DNA from: JAXHLG01 sp034522495
GTDB taxonomy: Bacteria > Patescibacteriota > Minisyncoccia > Moranbacterales > DUUL01
NCBI GenBank assembly: GCA_034522495.1
Contig: JAXHLG010000002.1
Span: forward strand, 1,054,001 to 1,118,000
Length of the DNA: 64,000 bases
Reading direction: 5' to 3'
Shown here: one piece after another, positions 54,220-61,089 of the stretch
Layout of the letters: the number at the start of each line of letters is the position of its first letter
How positions within the stretch are numbered: position 1 is the stretch's first letter
The notes under the pieces: model-generated
The model's database searches: none
Told to the model about the DNA's origin: nothing
Seen by the model: the letters and a program-made list of their open reading frames with translations, nothing else
Position numbers and translations under genes: made by a program

Positions 54220-55334
54220 AAATTTGAGACATTAATGAATAATCTTTTTCTTCTAACCATATGCAAAATTTCAAAATTCATTTTCTCTAGTCTTCTTTTG
54301 ATTTTATAATTAATTTTCTTTTCACCATCTTTAATAAATATCTTTAAATGAAAGACTCCGCTCCTAATTTCACAATTTATATCAATTTTTTTACTCTCGC
54401 CATAAATTCTTTCTACTAATTTTTCAATTACACGATGTTCCAATTCATATCCTTCGTACAAATGATAAACCTTTTTAATTCTTCTTTTGAATTTCACCCT
54501 TGGCTTATTTATTCCACAAATGCATTTTTCCGAAATCAACTTACAGATATCCCCGCTTTTATATCTAATTAAGGGAATTCTTTTGTTTCTCAAAATTGTA
54601 ATTACTAATTCACCCCATTTATTATCTGGTAAAATATTCCCTTCTTCATCAACCACTTCCAACTTTATTTTATTCAGATCATAATGAAATCCATTGTGTT
54701 CTTTACATTCTACTCCTAAAACACATTCGGTTAGACCATATGAATCAAAGACTTCTCCCTTAAAACAATTTTCCAGTTCTTGTCTTTTTTTGTTATTTAA
54801 ATATTCCCCCGTTGTCTCTATAAAATCGAAATTGATGCCTTTTAGAAAATCTTTTAGATAAAAAAGTACTGAAGGAATCGAAGAAACAATGTTTGGTTTC
54901 ATTGTTTCTAAAATTTCTCTAATTTTATTTGGTGGCAGATCTGTATCTATTGGCACAACTTGGTTTCCATATTTGACATGACCAAGCATTGTAAAATAAC
55001 CAACTCCCCAAAAAGATTGATCCATCAATACAACTGTCAAACTTCCCTTTTTTATGTTTTCAACCTCACAAAACCATTTAATGTAATTCGATATGTTTTT
55101 TATGTCACCTTCATCATGATAAATCGCCCTCGGCTTGGAGGTTGTCCCACTCGTAAAATACACGCAATAGCTTTCATGTGAAAAATTAGTTTGAGAGCTG
55201 ATTTTATCTATATCACCCTTCGTCATAAAAGGAACTTTCTCCCATCTATCAATAATTTGATCCTGGTATTTTGGTAAAAAATGGTTCAATCTTTTTATCG
55301 CCGGCAAGATTCTCCTGAAATCATTATCTTTCAT
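54216..55334 (-). CDS. PaaK-like AMP-forming ligase 1 (ANL superfamily)
   Basis: An adenylating enzyme of the phenylacetate-CoA-ligase type, activating a carboxylate with ATP. The P-loop is CVYFTSGTTSKPRAIYH, the aromatic/Glu motif FDSYGLTECVLGVE, and LIRYKSGDICKL the ATP-ribose Asp motif. A Cys-containing patch (SEKCICGINKPRVKF) then precedes a divergent C-terminal subdomain. 372 residues is short, with a trimmed N-terminus. No carrier protein or CoA-binding partner is adjacent. It overlaps the upstream ligase gene by 11 nt and the downstream gene by 4 nt. Very AT-rich codons compared with housekeeping genes. Confidence 0.8.
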   Translation of the reverse strand: MKDNDFRRILPAIKRLNHFLPKYQDQIIDRWEKVPFMTKGDIDKISSQTNFSHESYCVYFTSGTTSKPRAIYHDEGDIKNISNYIKWFCEVENIKKGSLTVVLMDQSFWGVGYFTMLGHVKYGNQVVPIDTDLPPNKIREILETMKPNIVSSIPSVLFYLKDFLKGINFDFIETTGEYLNNKKRQELENCFKGEVFDSYGLTECVLGVECKEHNGFHYDLNKIKLEVVDEEGNILPDNKWGELVITILRNKRIPLIRYKSGDICKLISEKCICGINKPRVKFKRRIKKVYHLYEGYELEHRVIEKLVERIYGESKKIDINCEIRSGVFHLKIFIKDGEKKINYKIKRRLEKMNFEILHMVRRKRLFINVSNL

Positions 55335-56526
55335 ATAATCTTTGGTCTTTAATTAAATACTTTATCTTATTATTTCTTTTGGCAGATTTGTTAATTCGCA
55401 ATCTTAAGTCAATTTGACCGCAAGAAACAACATCATTAAAGTCCAGTGACAACTCACTTAATGCTTCCCAAATTTGATTTTGATCTTGCTTGTTTATGGT
55501 GAATTCTTTACCGATAGTTAATTCAAAGGTAACTTTGTCAATCCCATAACATTTGGTTTCTAATAATATTTTACATTCAGTTATCGGAATTGCAACGGCA
55601 CTTAAGGCCTCAATTATTTGAGATTGATCAACGTTAACACCGCCAGCAACACTAAAAGTTCCTTTTGTCCTACCCTTGAGGCAAACTTTGGGCCACCGGG
55701 TTCTGCAACTGCATTCACCTTCTTCAATATATCCCAAATCACCCAACGGATAATTTTGAAGGTGTATTGCTTTAGATTTTTTGTTAGTAAAAAGTAATAA
55801 ACCCTTTTCTTTTTTATTATTTTCACTCAACGAAACATCAATCACGTCAGGATTGTAATGGTAGCAATTTGTGTATTCACACTCAACTCCTACGAACAAC
55901 TCACTTGCAGCATAAGTGGACACTACTCTTGCTCCAAAAATAACCTTGACTTCTCTTCGCAATTTATTTGATAAGTATTCTCCCGAGGTAATAATCAGAC
56001 TAATAGAAATTTTGCAATTGTTTTTTGATGACCTATAAACTTCAATTATATACTCTATAAAGCTAGGAGTGGAAATTATTGTATCTATTTTATGTTCTTT
56101 CACAATACTAAATAATCCCAAAACTTCTCTCTTGTCTTTTAATAATCCTATAGGAAAATAAGTGCATTTTAATTGCTCTAAAGCACTTTGAACGGATGGA
56201 CCTGCAACCCACGGCCCAAAAGGCAATAGTATTACGACTCTGCTACTGGAATTCAATCCAATAAGTTTATAGCATTCTTTTCTATATTTAGCCCTATCAA
56301 CCCATTCCTTTTTTGTAAATGGTATTGCCTTGGGCCTCCCTGTAGAGCCACTTGAAAAAAAATAGAAGGAAATGTCCTTAAAATCAACAGACAAGTTTTC
56401 TTTTATATTCTTAATATCATAAACATCCTTATCCTTATCAGGATTCTTTAGCTTGCGCTTTCTAGAATTGATACCTTCATTCTTTTTTTTGGATCTCCCT
56501 GATCCAATTATTTTTAATGATTTCAT
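55324..56526 (-). CDS. PaaK-like AMP-forming ligase 2 (ANL superfamily)
   Basis: Second adenylating enzyme, distinct from the first: P-loop FYFFSSGSTGRPKAIPFTKK, ITSGEYLSNKLRREV, STYAASELFVGVECEY, and a clear hinge plus C-terminal motif LKGRTKGTFSVAGGVNVDQS-Q, close to the PaaK pattern. A basic N-tail of about 40 residues (SGRSKKKNEGINSRKRKLKN) precedes the fold. First gene of the five-gene operon; its promoter is in the 70-bp divergent region with the aminotransferase. Two unlike ligases side by side suggest two carboxylates are activated, or that one enzyme activates and the other ligates. Confidence 0.8.
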   Translation of the reverse strand: MKSLKIIGSGRSKKKNEGINSRKRKLKNPDKDKDVYDIKNIKENLSVDFKDISFYFFSSGSTGRPKAIPFTKKEWVDRAKYRKECYKLIGLNSSSRVVILLPFGPWVAGPSVQSALEQLKCTYFPIGLLKDKREVLGLFSIVKEHKIDTIISTPSFIEYIIEVYRSSKNNCKISISLIITSGEYLSNKLRREVKVIFGARVVSTYAASELFVGVECEYTNCYHYNPDVIDVSLSENNKKEKGLLLFTNKKSKAIHLQNYPLGDLGYIEEGECSCRTRWPKVCLKGRTKGTFSVAGGVNVDQSQIIEALSAVAIPITECKILLETKCYGIDKVTFELTIGKEFTINKQDQNQIWEALSELSLDFNDVVSCGQIDLRLRINKSAKRNNKIKYLIKDQRLYER

Positions 56527-56544
56527 GTGGGAGATTTTTTGATA

Positions 56545-56582
56545 TTAAGATATTATGTTATTTTAATTATAATAACATAATA
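56545..56582. promoter_or_regulatory. Divergent promoters overlapped by a 12-bp perfect inverted repeat
   Basis: Arms TATTATGTTATT (56551-56562) and AATAACATAATA (56571-56582), spacer 8 bp. For the aminotransferase: -35 TTAAGA (56545-56550), 17-nt spacer, -10 TATAAT (56568-56573), inside the repeat. For ligase 2 on the minus strand: TTGAGA, 16-nt spacer, TATTAT, also inside it. The layout suggests a dimeric repressor controlling both transcripts. No regulator gene is in the island. Confidence 0.65.
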
Positions 56583-56595
56583 ATTGTTTTTCTCA

Positions 56596-57801
56596 ATGAA
56601 AAGAAAAGATTTGTATCTCAAAATGTTTCACTATGAAAACTTTTTTAATGATAAAATTATTAGACTTGAAAGCATGGATTATGACACAAAAGTTTTTCCA
56701 ATGCCAGAAATATACAAAAAAGCAATTAACTTAATGTTTCAACATAACACCCTTACCTACTCCGATTTTGGAGGATTCCCAAGAATGATTAAACAAATAA
56801 ACCTTTATGAAAATTTAGTCTCGAAAACTTCCTTTCAAAAAGCTGTTTTTGTTTCAGCAGGTGTTAGTAGTCTTTTAAACACAGTTGTAAAGTTAATTAG
56901 TCGAAAGTGTCCAAAAAAAGAACAGGTTGTTCTTTTTTCCCCTGAGTATTCCTTTTTCCATTCGGTAGTTGAAGGAAATGGTTTAAAACCCATCGTCATA
57001 AATACATCGAGGAAAAATAATTTTATTCCAACAATCAAACAAATAAAAGAAAAAATTAACAATAAGACGCTTGCCGTGATTTTTTCAAATCCTAACAACC
57101 CTACATGTCAAATTTTACCAAACAATTTTATTAAAGAACTTGTAAATTTATGCAAAAAAAATGAAACTTTCATCGTTACCGATGAAGTTTACAGAAACAC
57201 TGTTTTTGATGAAAAAAACTATTCTCCTATAGAGAAAGTAAATGGAGGATACAATAATTTATTCAAGCTCTTTGGTCCCTCCAAAGACCGCCCAGGATTA
57301 AATGGTCTGAGAATGGGCTATTGTTTGTTCGATAGAAAGTTCGAAAATAACTTTAAAAAAGAACATGTTGTGTCAAATTTTTCAAATAACATAATAGCTG
57401 ATTTTCTGTTCTTGATTGATATTTCAATGAGAAATTACAATATGACAAACAAAAAAAGTAATGACTTAAAGTTATTCTCAAATTATTATTTAGATGATTA
57501 CAACAAAAAGTTGCAAATCAACAGAACGAAACAAAAAAAATACTTAGAACTAATTATAAGAGAAATAAATCAAAACAGAAATATCGTTGACTTCATAACC
57601 CCCACTTGCGGAAACAGTCTATGGTTTAAATACAAAACGGCACTTCCCCCTGAGACATTTGTTAAGTTATTTACAAAAAAGGGGGTTGCTCTTTATGCAA
57701 GCGATGTATTCTTAGACAATTACAAAATCAACGGTTCATGGTCAAGAATTTGTATAACAAAAGACATTTCTAAGATAATAAAAGGCCTCAAAAAAATCTA
57801 A
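56596..57801 (+). CDS. PLP-dependent aminotransferase, class I/II
   Basis: Fold-type I aminotransferase transferring an amino group between an amino acid and a keto acid, or a related PLP reaction. The Asn of the cofactor site is in FSNPNNPTCQ, the Asp that contacts the PLP nitrogen is in IVTDEVYRNTVF, and the Schiff-base Lys is in FGPSKDRPGLNGLRMGY. The start ATG at 56596 gives MKRKDLYLKMFHYENF; an in-frame TTG at 56584 is less likely. About 400 residues is typical. It is transcribed from a consensus -10 inside the divergent operator, and its stop is 2 bp from the convergent speE-like stop. Substrate unknown. Confidence 0.85.
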   Translation: MKRKDLYLKMFHYENFFNDKIIRLESMDYDTKVFPMPEIYKKAINLMFQHNTLTYSDFGGFPRMIKQINLYENLVSKTSFQKAVFVSAGVSSLLNTVVKLISRKCPKKEQVVLFSPEYSFFHSVVEGNGLKPIVINTSRKNNFIPTIKQIKEKINNKTLAVIFSNPNNPTCQILPNNFIKELVNLCKKNETFIVTDEVYRNTVFDEKNYSPIEKVNGGYNNLFKLFGPSKDRPGLNGLRMGYCLFDRKFENNFKKEHVVSNFSNNIIADFLFLIDISMRNYNMTNKKSNDLKLFSNYYLDDYNKKLQINRTKQKKYLELIIREINQNRNIVDFITPTCGNSLWFKYKTALPPETFVKLFTKKGVALYASDVFLDNYKINGSWSRICITKDISKIIKGLKKI

Positions 57802-57803
57802 TA

Positions 57804-58568
57804 TCAATATCTGCCAAAAACAAAAGAGGCATCCTCTCCAAAAGATGGTATTTTCTTTGTTGCAAAAGAAACTTCCCTTAAATGAGTATTGGCTAATTTT
57901 TTTATTATTTTAAAACTATCAACTCCTTTGTATACGGTAGGCGTACCAGCTTGAATTGAAATCCAAGTTTTCTTCTTTGCTCCTTTTTTCAGTTTAGTTA
58001 ATAAATTTAAATAAAATTCTTCGAGCGTATTTTTGTCTTCTTTTACAGGATCATCAGTGAGATCACAGATAATATAATCAAAGCAAGATACATTACAATA
58101 ACTCAAAAAAGAGAAAATGTCATCTATTACATATTCTACTTTATGCTTAAACTCTTTATCTATAACATGAAAATATTTATCGCTCAATCTTACTATTTGC
58201 TTATCTATGTCTACTACTACAATCTTTTTTATGCTATCATATGAATTTATTGCTGTTCTTGCAACAAAACCATCGCCCCCTCCTATTATTAGGATTATTT
58301 GATCCTTTTGGGTCAATTTTTTAAGTAATTCCTGGTCGTAGATTAAATGATCATACTCAGAAAGCTGTATCACGTCATCAACAAAAAGACATCTCCCAAA
58401 TTTTTTAGTATCTATTATTTCAATCTTATGATAATCGCTAAATCCTTCATAAATAAATTTCTTTACACTTATTTTCAGGTCACCTCCAGTACTAAAAAGA
58501 GTTGTTCTTTTTGTATTGGAAACCCCTCTTGATCTCCTTTTTTTCACATGATTCATGTTTAATTGCAT
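57804..58568 (-). CDS. Spermidine synthase-like aminopropyltransferase, copy 2
   Basis: Second SpeE homologue: KFGRCLFVDDVIQLSEYDHL, IILIIGGGDGFVARTAI, VVVDIDKQIVRLS and YIICDLTDDPVKED in place of the usual D-x-x-DP-x-GP region, so the amine acceptor may differ. 254 residues. The frame opens at ATG 58568 (or ATG 58556), inside speD, a 77-nt overlap. A strong internal GGAGGTGA lies just after the speD stop, but no standard start codon follows it at good spacing. Homology reaches back across the speD stop (TTLFSTGG). Transcribed with speD. Confidence 0.8.
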   Translation of the reverse strand: MQLNMNHVKKRRSRGVSNTKRTTLFSTGGDLKISVKKFIYEGFSDYHKIEIIDTKKFGRCLFVDDVIQLSEYDHLIYDQELLKKLTQKDQIILIIGGGDGFVARTAINSYDSIKKIVVVDIDKQIVRLSDKYFHVIDKEFKHKVEYVIDDIFSFLSYCNVSCFDYIICDLTDDPVKEDKNTLEEFYLNLLTKLKKGAKKKTWISIQAGTPTVYKGVDSFKIIKKLANTHLREVSFATKKIPSFGEDASFVFGRY

Positions 58569-58887
58569 TAATTATTTTATTAGAAATCCTTTTTGTCGCC
58601 TCTTCACCAGCACAAGTAAATGCGTCAATTGTACAATATTGAAATTCTGGCCATGTGTGAATAGATATGTGAGAAGAAGAGAGTAAATAAAAACCAGTCA
58701 GCCCTCTCGGTACAAATTTATAAAAACTTCTTTTCAGCAAAATAACATTCTCTTCTTTTATTGAGCAAGAAAACACTCTTTCTATCTTTTTTTGACTATT
58801 TAATAAACTAGAATTGCAACCATATAACTCAATTAAAATATGAAGTCCATCGGGATTTGGATTTTTAATATTTCTATAAATCTCCAT
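58492..58887 (-). CDS. speD: S-adenosylmethionine decarboxylase proenzyme
   Basis: Self-cleaving pyruvoyl enzyme making decarboxylated SAM, the aminopropyl donor for both SpeE proteins. The processing region YLLSSSHISIHTWPEF (68-82) has Ser-Ser where many family members have Glu-Ser; the pyruvoyl group should form on the Ser before His73. The catalytic Cys is in DAFTCAGEE (C92). 131 residues from the ATG at 58887 (an in-frame TTG lies at 58896) is the short bacterial class. A promoter lies 50 bp upstream. It overlaps the speE-like gene downstream. Confidence 0.92.
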   Translation of the reverse strand: MEIYRNIKNPNPDGLHILIELYGCNSSLLNSQKKIERVFSCSIKEENVILLKRSFYKFVPRGLTGFYLLSSSHISIHTWPEFQYCTIDAFTCAGEEATKRISNKIINAIKHESCEKKEIKRGFQYKKNNSF

Positions 58888-58935
58888 TTTAATCAATTAT
58901 TTAAAACTATTGTTGAACTTAAGAATTGATTCTTG

Positions 58936-58964
58936 TTTATAACACATATTTACAAGAAAATCAA
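58936..58964 (-). promoter_or_regulatory. Sigma70-type promoter of speD
   Basis: On the minus strand TTGATT (58959-58964), 17-nt spacer, TATAAA (58936-58941); expected start of transcription near 58929. Confidence 0.65.
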
Positions 58965-59011
58965 ATTAACAGATTAGTGGGAAAAAATTGAACTGAAAGA
59001 CTATTAACTAA

Positions 59012-59221
59012 TATCGAGAGGAAGGCTACTATAAGCTGCTAAGCTTGGTTAGTGCAGAGATAGCTCGAAGAAAACCAGAAGAAAGATTTAATAAAAATCT
59101 CCGGGATAAAAAGCCCTACGACAACGATACTGAAATCAGCAAGGAGGATTCATTCTTAAACGAAAAGATTGGGATGGATATTTTTAGAGTTTTTCCTTAT
59201 CACTCGTGGGAAAGAGAATAA
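59012..59221 (+). pseudogene. Unidentified C-terminal gene fragment
   Basis: An open frame of 69 codons without a start: begins REEGYYKLLSLVSAEIARRK and ends GMDIFRVFPYHSWERE. It is bounded upstream by an in-frame stop. The helix-rich, protein-like composition suggests the tail of a lost gene. I cannot assign a family. It abuts the IS30 remnant. Confidence 0.45.
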
Positions 59222-59224
59222 AAT

Positions 59225-59385
59225 GAAAACTTTAACGAGCTTATCATAGAATTCTTCCTAAAGAGATGAAGTTTGCTAATATATCTAATGAAGAAATTAA
59301 AAAGGTTGAGAATCTTTTAAACAATAGACTAAGAAAAAGATTGGACTACCACCGCTTTAAAAATATAAATATTTTACCTTATTTG
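59225..59385 (+). pseudogene. IS30-family transposase remnant (3' end, frameshifted)
   Basis: ENFNELIIEFFLKR* in one frame, then after a shift PKEMKFANISNEEIKKVENL and NNRLRKRLDY. These align with the ENLNKLIRQYFPK...ERLNNRPRKSLNYLTPNEIF tail of the intact transposase at 61169-62149. At least one frameshift/stop separates the halves. Only the last fifth of the gene remains. Marks past IS activity at the right side of the island. Confidence 0.75.
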
Positions 59386-59553
59386 CTGCTCCGTCAGCAG
59401 GCCCTATTTAATTCCCAAAGAAGTGTTTTTCGAAAAAGAAAAATTTTAATTTAATTTTATTAAGATTTAGAATAGAATTTTAGAATTTTCATTCAAACAC
59501 CTTAAAAATCCAAGTCCAATTTCCCCCTGCAGTATAAGCCATTACCAATCCCC

Positions 59554-59637
59554 AAAAACTGTAAAACAAAAGTGAAACACCTCACCGCTTCCACCCATTA
59601 TTACAACCCCTCCCCGTATTTTTTTCAAAATGAAAAA
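59554..59637. repeat. Island-flanking direct repeat, right copy
   Basis: Same orientation as 50500-50583, about 84 bp with two substitutions (CACCCATT versus CACTCATT, CCCCGTAT versus CCCCATAT). It follows the IS30 remnant and precedes the kinase gene. A near-perfect hairpin TCAATGAACATGC-TGTA-GCGTATTCATTGA with one mismatch follows at 59674-59703. Confidence 0.85.
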
Positions 59638-59722
59638 ACGGCTTCAAGCAACCGCCGCCTCCGTTAGAATGCTTCAATGAACATGCTGTAGCGTATTCAT
59701 TGACATTTCCAAAGTTTTCTCT

Positions 59723-60532
59723 CTATTTTTCTATTTTGGTGTGTTTGAAAAAAGTGTCTAATAAAATCTTGCTAAAATTTTCCGGCTGATTGCCGTTAAA
59801 GATTTCAGCTGTCTTGTCTCCGCCTCCTGAAAAAAATTTCTCCAGCCTTAATATTTTCTTTTTCAACCCTCCGGTGGTATCAATGTTATGAGAAGATGAA
59901 AGCTTTATTTTTTTCTTAATCCGGCCGTAACTAATTTCTTCTATCAACTCGGCTTGACTGTTTTGGTATGGATCTTGAGTATAAATTCCATCTACATCGG
60001 TGGCATAAAGAATCCTATCTGCGCCAAGCTTGTTGGCAATATGAGGAGCAATGGAGTCTCCCGAGCAAATGCTCATGCCTTTGGATTTATCAAAAACCAT
60101 CTCGCCATACAGTAGCGGAATAAAATTCTTTTTCAAGGCCTCTTTGAGACAATCTGAGTTGAATTCAGCAATCTCTCCGCCGGCTTGAACCACAGTTGAG
60201 GCAGTGTGGATAGGCGTAACATCTAGTCCGTTTTCGAGAAATATTTCAAAAATTTCCCGATTCAATTTTTGATTGGAAAGCTGGGAAAGCAGAGCGCCGT
60301 AAATCTTTTCTTTATTTTCTCCGGTTCCTTCAACCAATTTGTATTCCATAGCCAATTGATGGCCGGCGGCTCCCGCTCCGTGGATTAAAATCAAATCAAA
60401 ATCTTTTTTCTCTTTAGCGTTCTTGATTTCCCTGCTAATTTCATCAATTAAGCCTTTTTTGACAGAAAAGCCCTCCTTATCTTTGTCCGTAACCACGCTC
60501 CCGCCAAGCTTGAGGATATACAGCGGCTTCAT
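59723..60532 (-). CDS. Isopentenyl phosphate kinase-like amino-acid-kinase family protein
   Basis: A small-molecule kinase of the carbamate/aspartate kinase fold. It starts MKPLYILKLGGSVVTDKDKE (ATP phosphate-binding Lys/Gly loop) and has LILIHGAGAAGHQLAMEYKL, matching the HGxGxxGH segment whose His is the catalytic residue of isopentenyl phosphate kinase. CSGDSIAPHIANKLGADRIL, ATDVDGIYTQDP and the ending DTTGGLKKKI follow. IPK makes isopentenyl diphosphate in the alternative mevalonate pathway. A fosfomycin-kinase-like or other phosphate-monoester kinase is the main alternative. No other isoprenoid gene is near. Confidence 0.75.
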   Translation of the reverse strand: MKPLYILKLGGSVVTDKDKEGFSVKKGLIDEISREIKNAKEKKDFDLILIHGAGAAGHQLAMEYKLVEGTGENKEKIYGALLSQLSNQKLNREIFEIFLENGLDVTPIHTASTVVQAGGEIAEFNSDCLKEALKKNFIPLLYGEMVFDKSKGMSICSGDSIAPHIANKLGADRILYATDVDGIYTQDPYQNSQAELIEEISYGRIKKKIKLSSSHNIDTTGGLKKKILRLEKFFSGGGDKTAEIFNGNQPENFSKILLDTFFKHTKIEK

Positions 60533-60603
60533 AAATATATTGTTTGATTTAAATATTTTGAAGTATAGTTCCTATCTTATTTTGTCTAGAAAGAAGAAAA
60601 AAA

Positions 60604-60702
60604 TGGGAGACTAGAGGGAATTGCCCGGCTTTGCCGGATTGATTTTTTTGGCAAAATCATAGATTTTGATAAAAATCAAAACCCTTATATCCGGTGCCTG
60701 CT
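60604..60702 (-). pseudogene. Disrupted partial copy of tRNA-His
   Basis: On the minus strand the piece GGCACCGGATATAAGGGTTT equals the variable and T-arm region of the neighbouring tRNA-His. About 60-70 bp later CAATTCCCTCTAGTCTCCC resembles its 3' acceptor end with changes. The material between is a CCCGGCTTTGCCGG hairpin and an ATTTTTATCAAAATCTATGA-like inverted repeat. The 5' half and anticodon are missing, so it cannot make a tRNA. Confidence 0.7.
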
Positions 60703-60720
60703 TAACAAAAGAATTTAAAT

Positions 60721-60793
60721 GGGCGACTAAAGGGAATTGAACCCTTATATCCGGTGCCACAAACCGGTGTTCTACCATTGAACTATAGTCGCC
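60721..60793 (-). tRNA. tRNA-His (anticodon GTG)
   Basis: 73 nt. Acceptor arm with an encoded extra G at -1 opposite C73, as is typical of tRNA-His. D-arm AGTTCAATGGTAGAAC; anticodon arm CCGGT-TTGTGGC-ACCGG; T-arm AGGGTTCAATTCCCT. CCA is not encoded. Confidence 0.95.
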
Positions 60794-60905
60794 ATGAAAT
60801 TAAAAATCCTAAACACTAAATCCTAAATCCTAAACTTTAAATCCCCTAAACTCTAGAATAAGATGCTAAATCCCAAACCTTCTGCCGCCTTGCGAGGTCC
60901 CGCAC

Positions 60906-61008
60906 AAATCTGCGCTTGCCCCGTTGCTACGTAGTAGTTTTACGGGATTGTAATTCGCGTAAAAAATCAGCGGGGTATGGGATTCTTTTTGAAATTCCTA
61001 TACGATAA
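60906..61008. repeat. R2 repeat, distal copy
   Basis: Near-identical to 3300-3399, over 57 kb away, same orientation. It ends TTGAAATTCCTATACGATAA. It lies between tRNA-His and the IS30 element. Confidence 0.8.
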
Positions 61009-61089
61009 AACAAAAATCACTCGTCGAGCGTACAAGTTTAATAGTAGCATAATTATTGATTTTAATCAATAGGCTGTAAATTGACCCAA

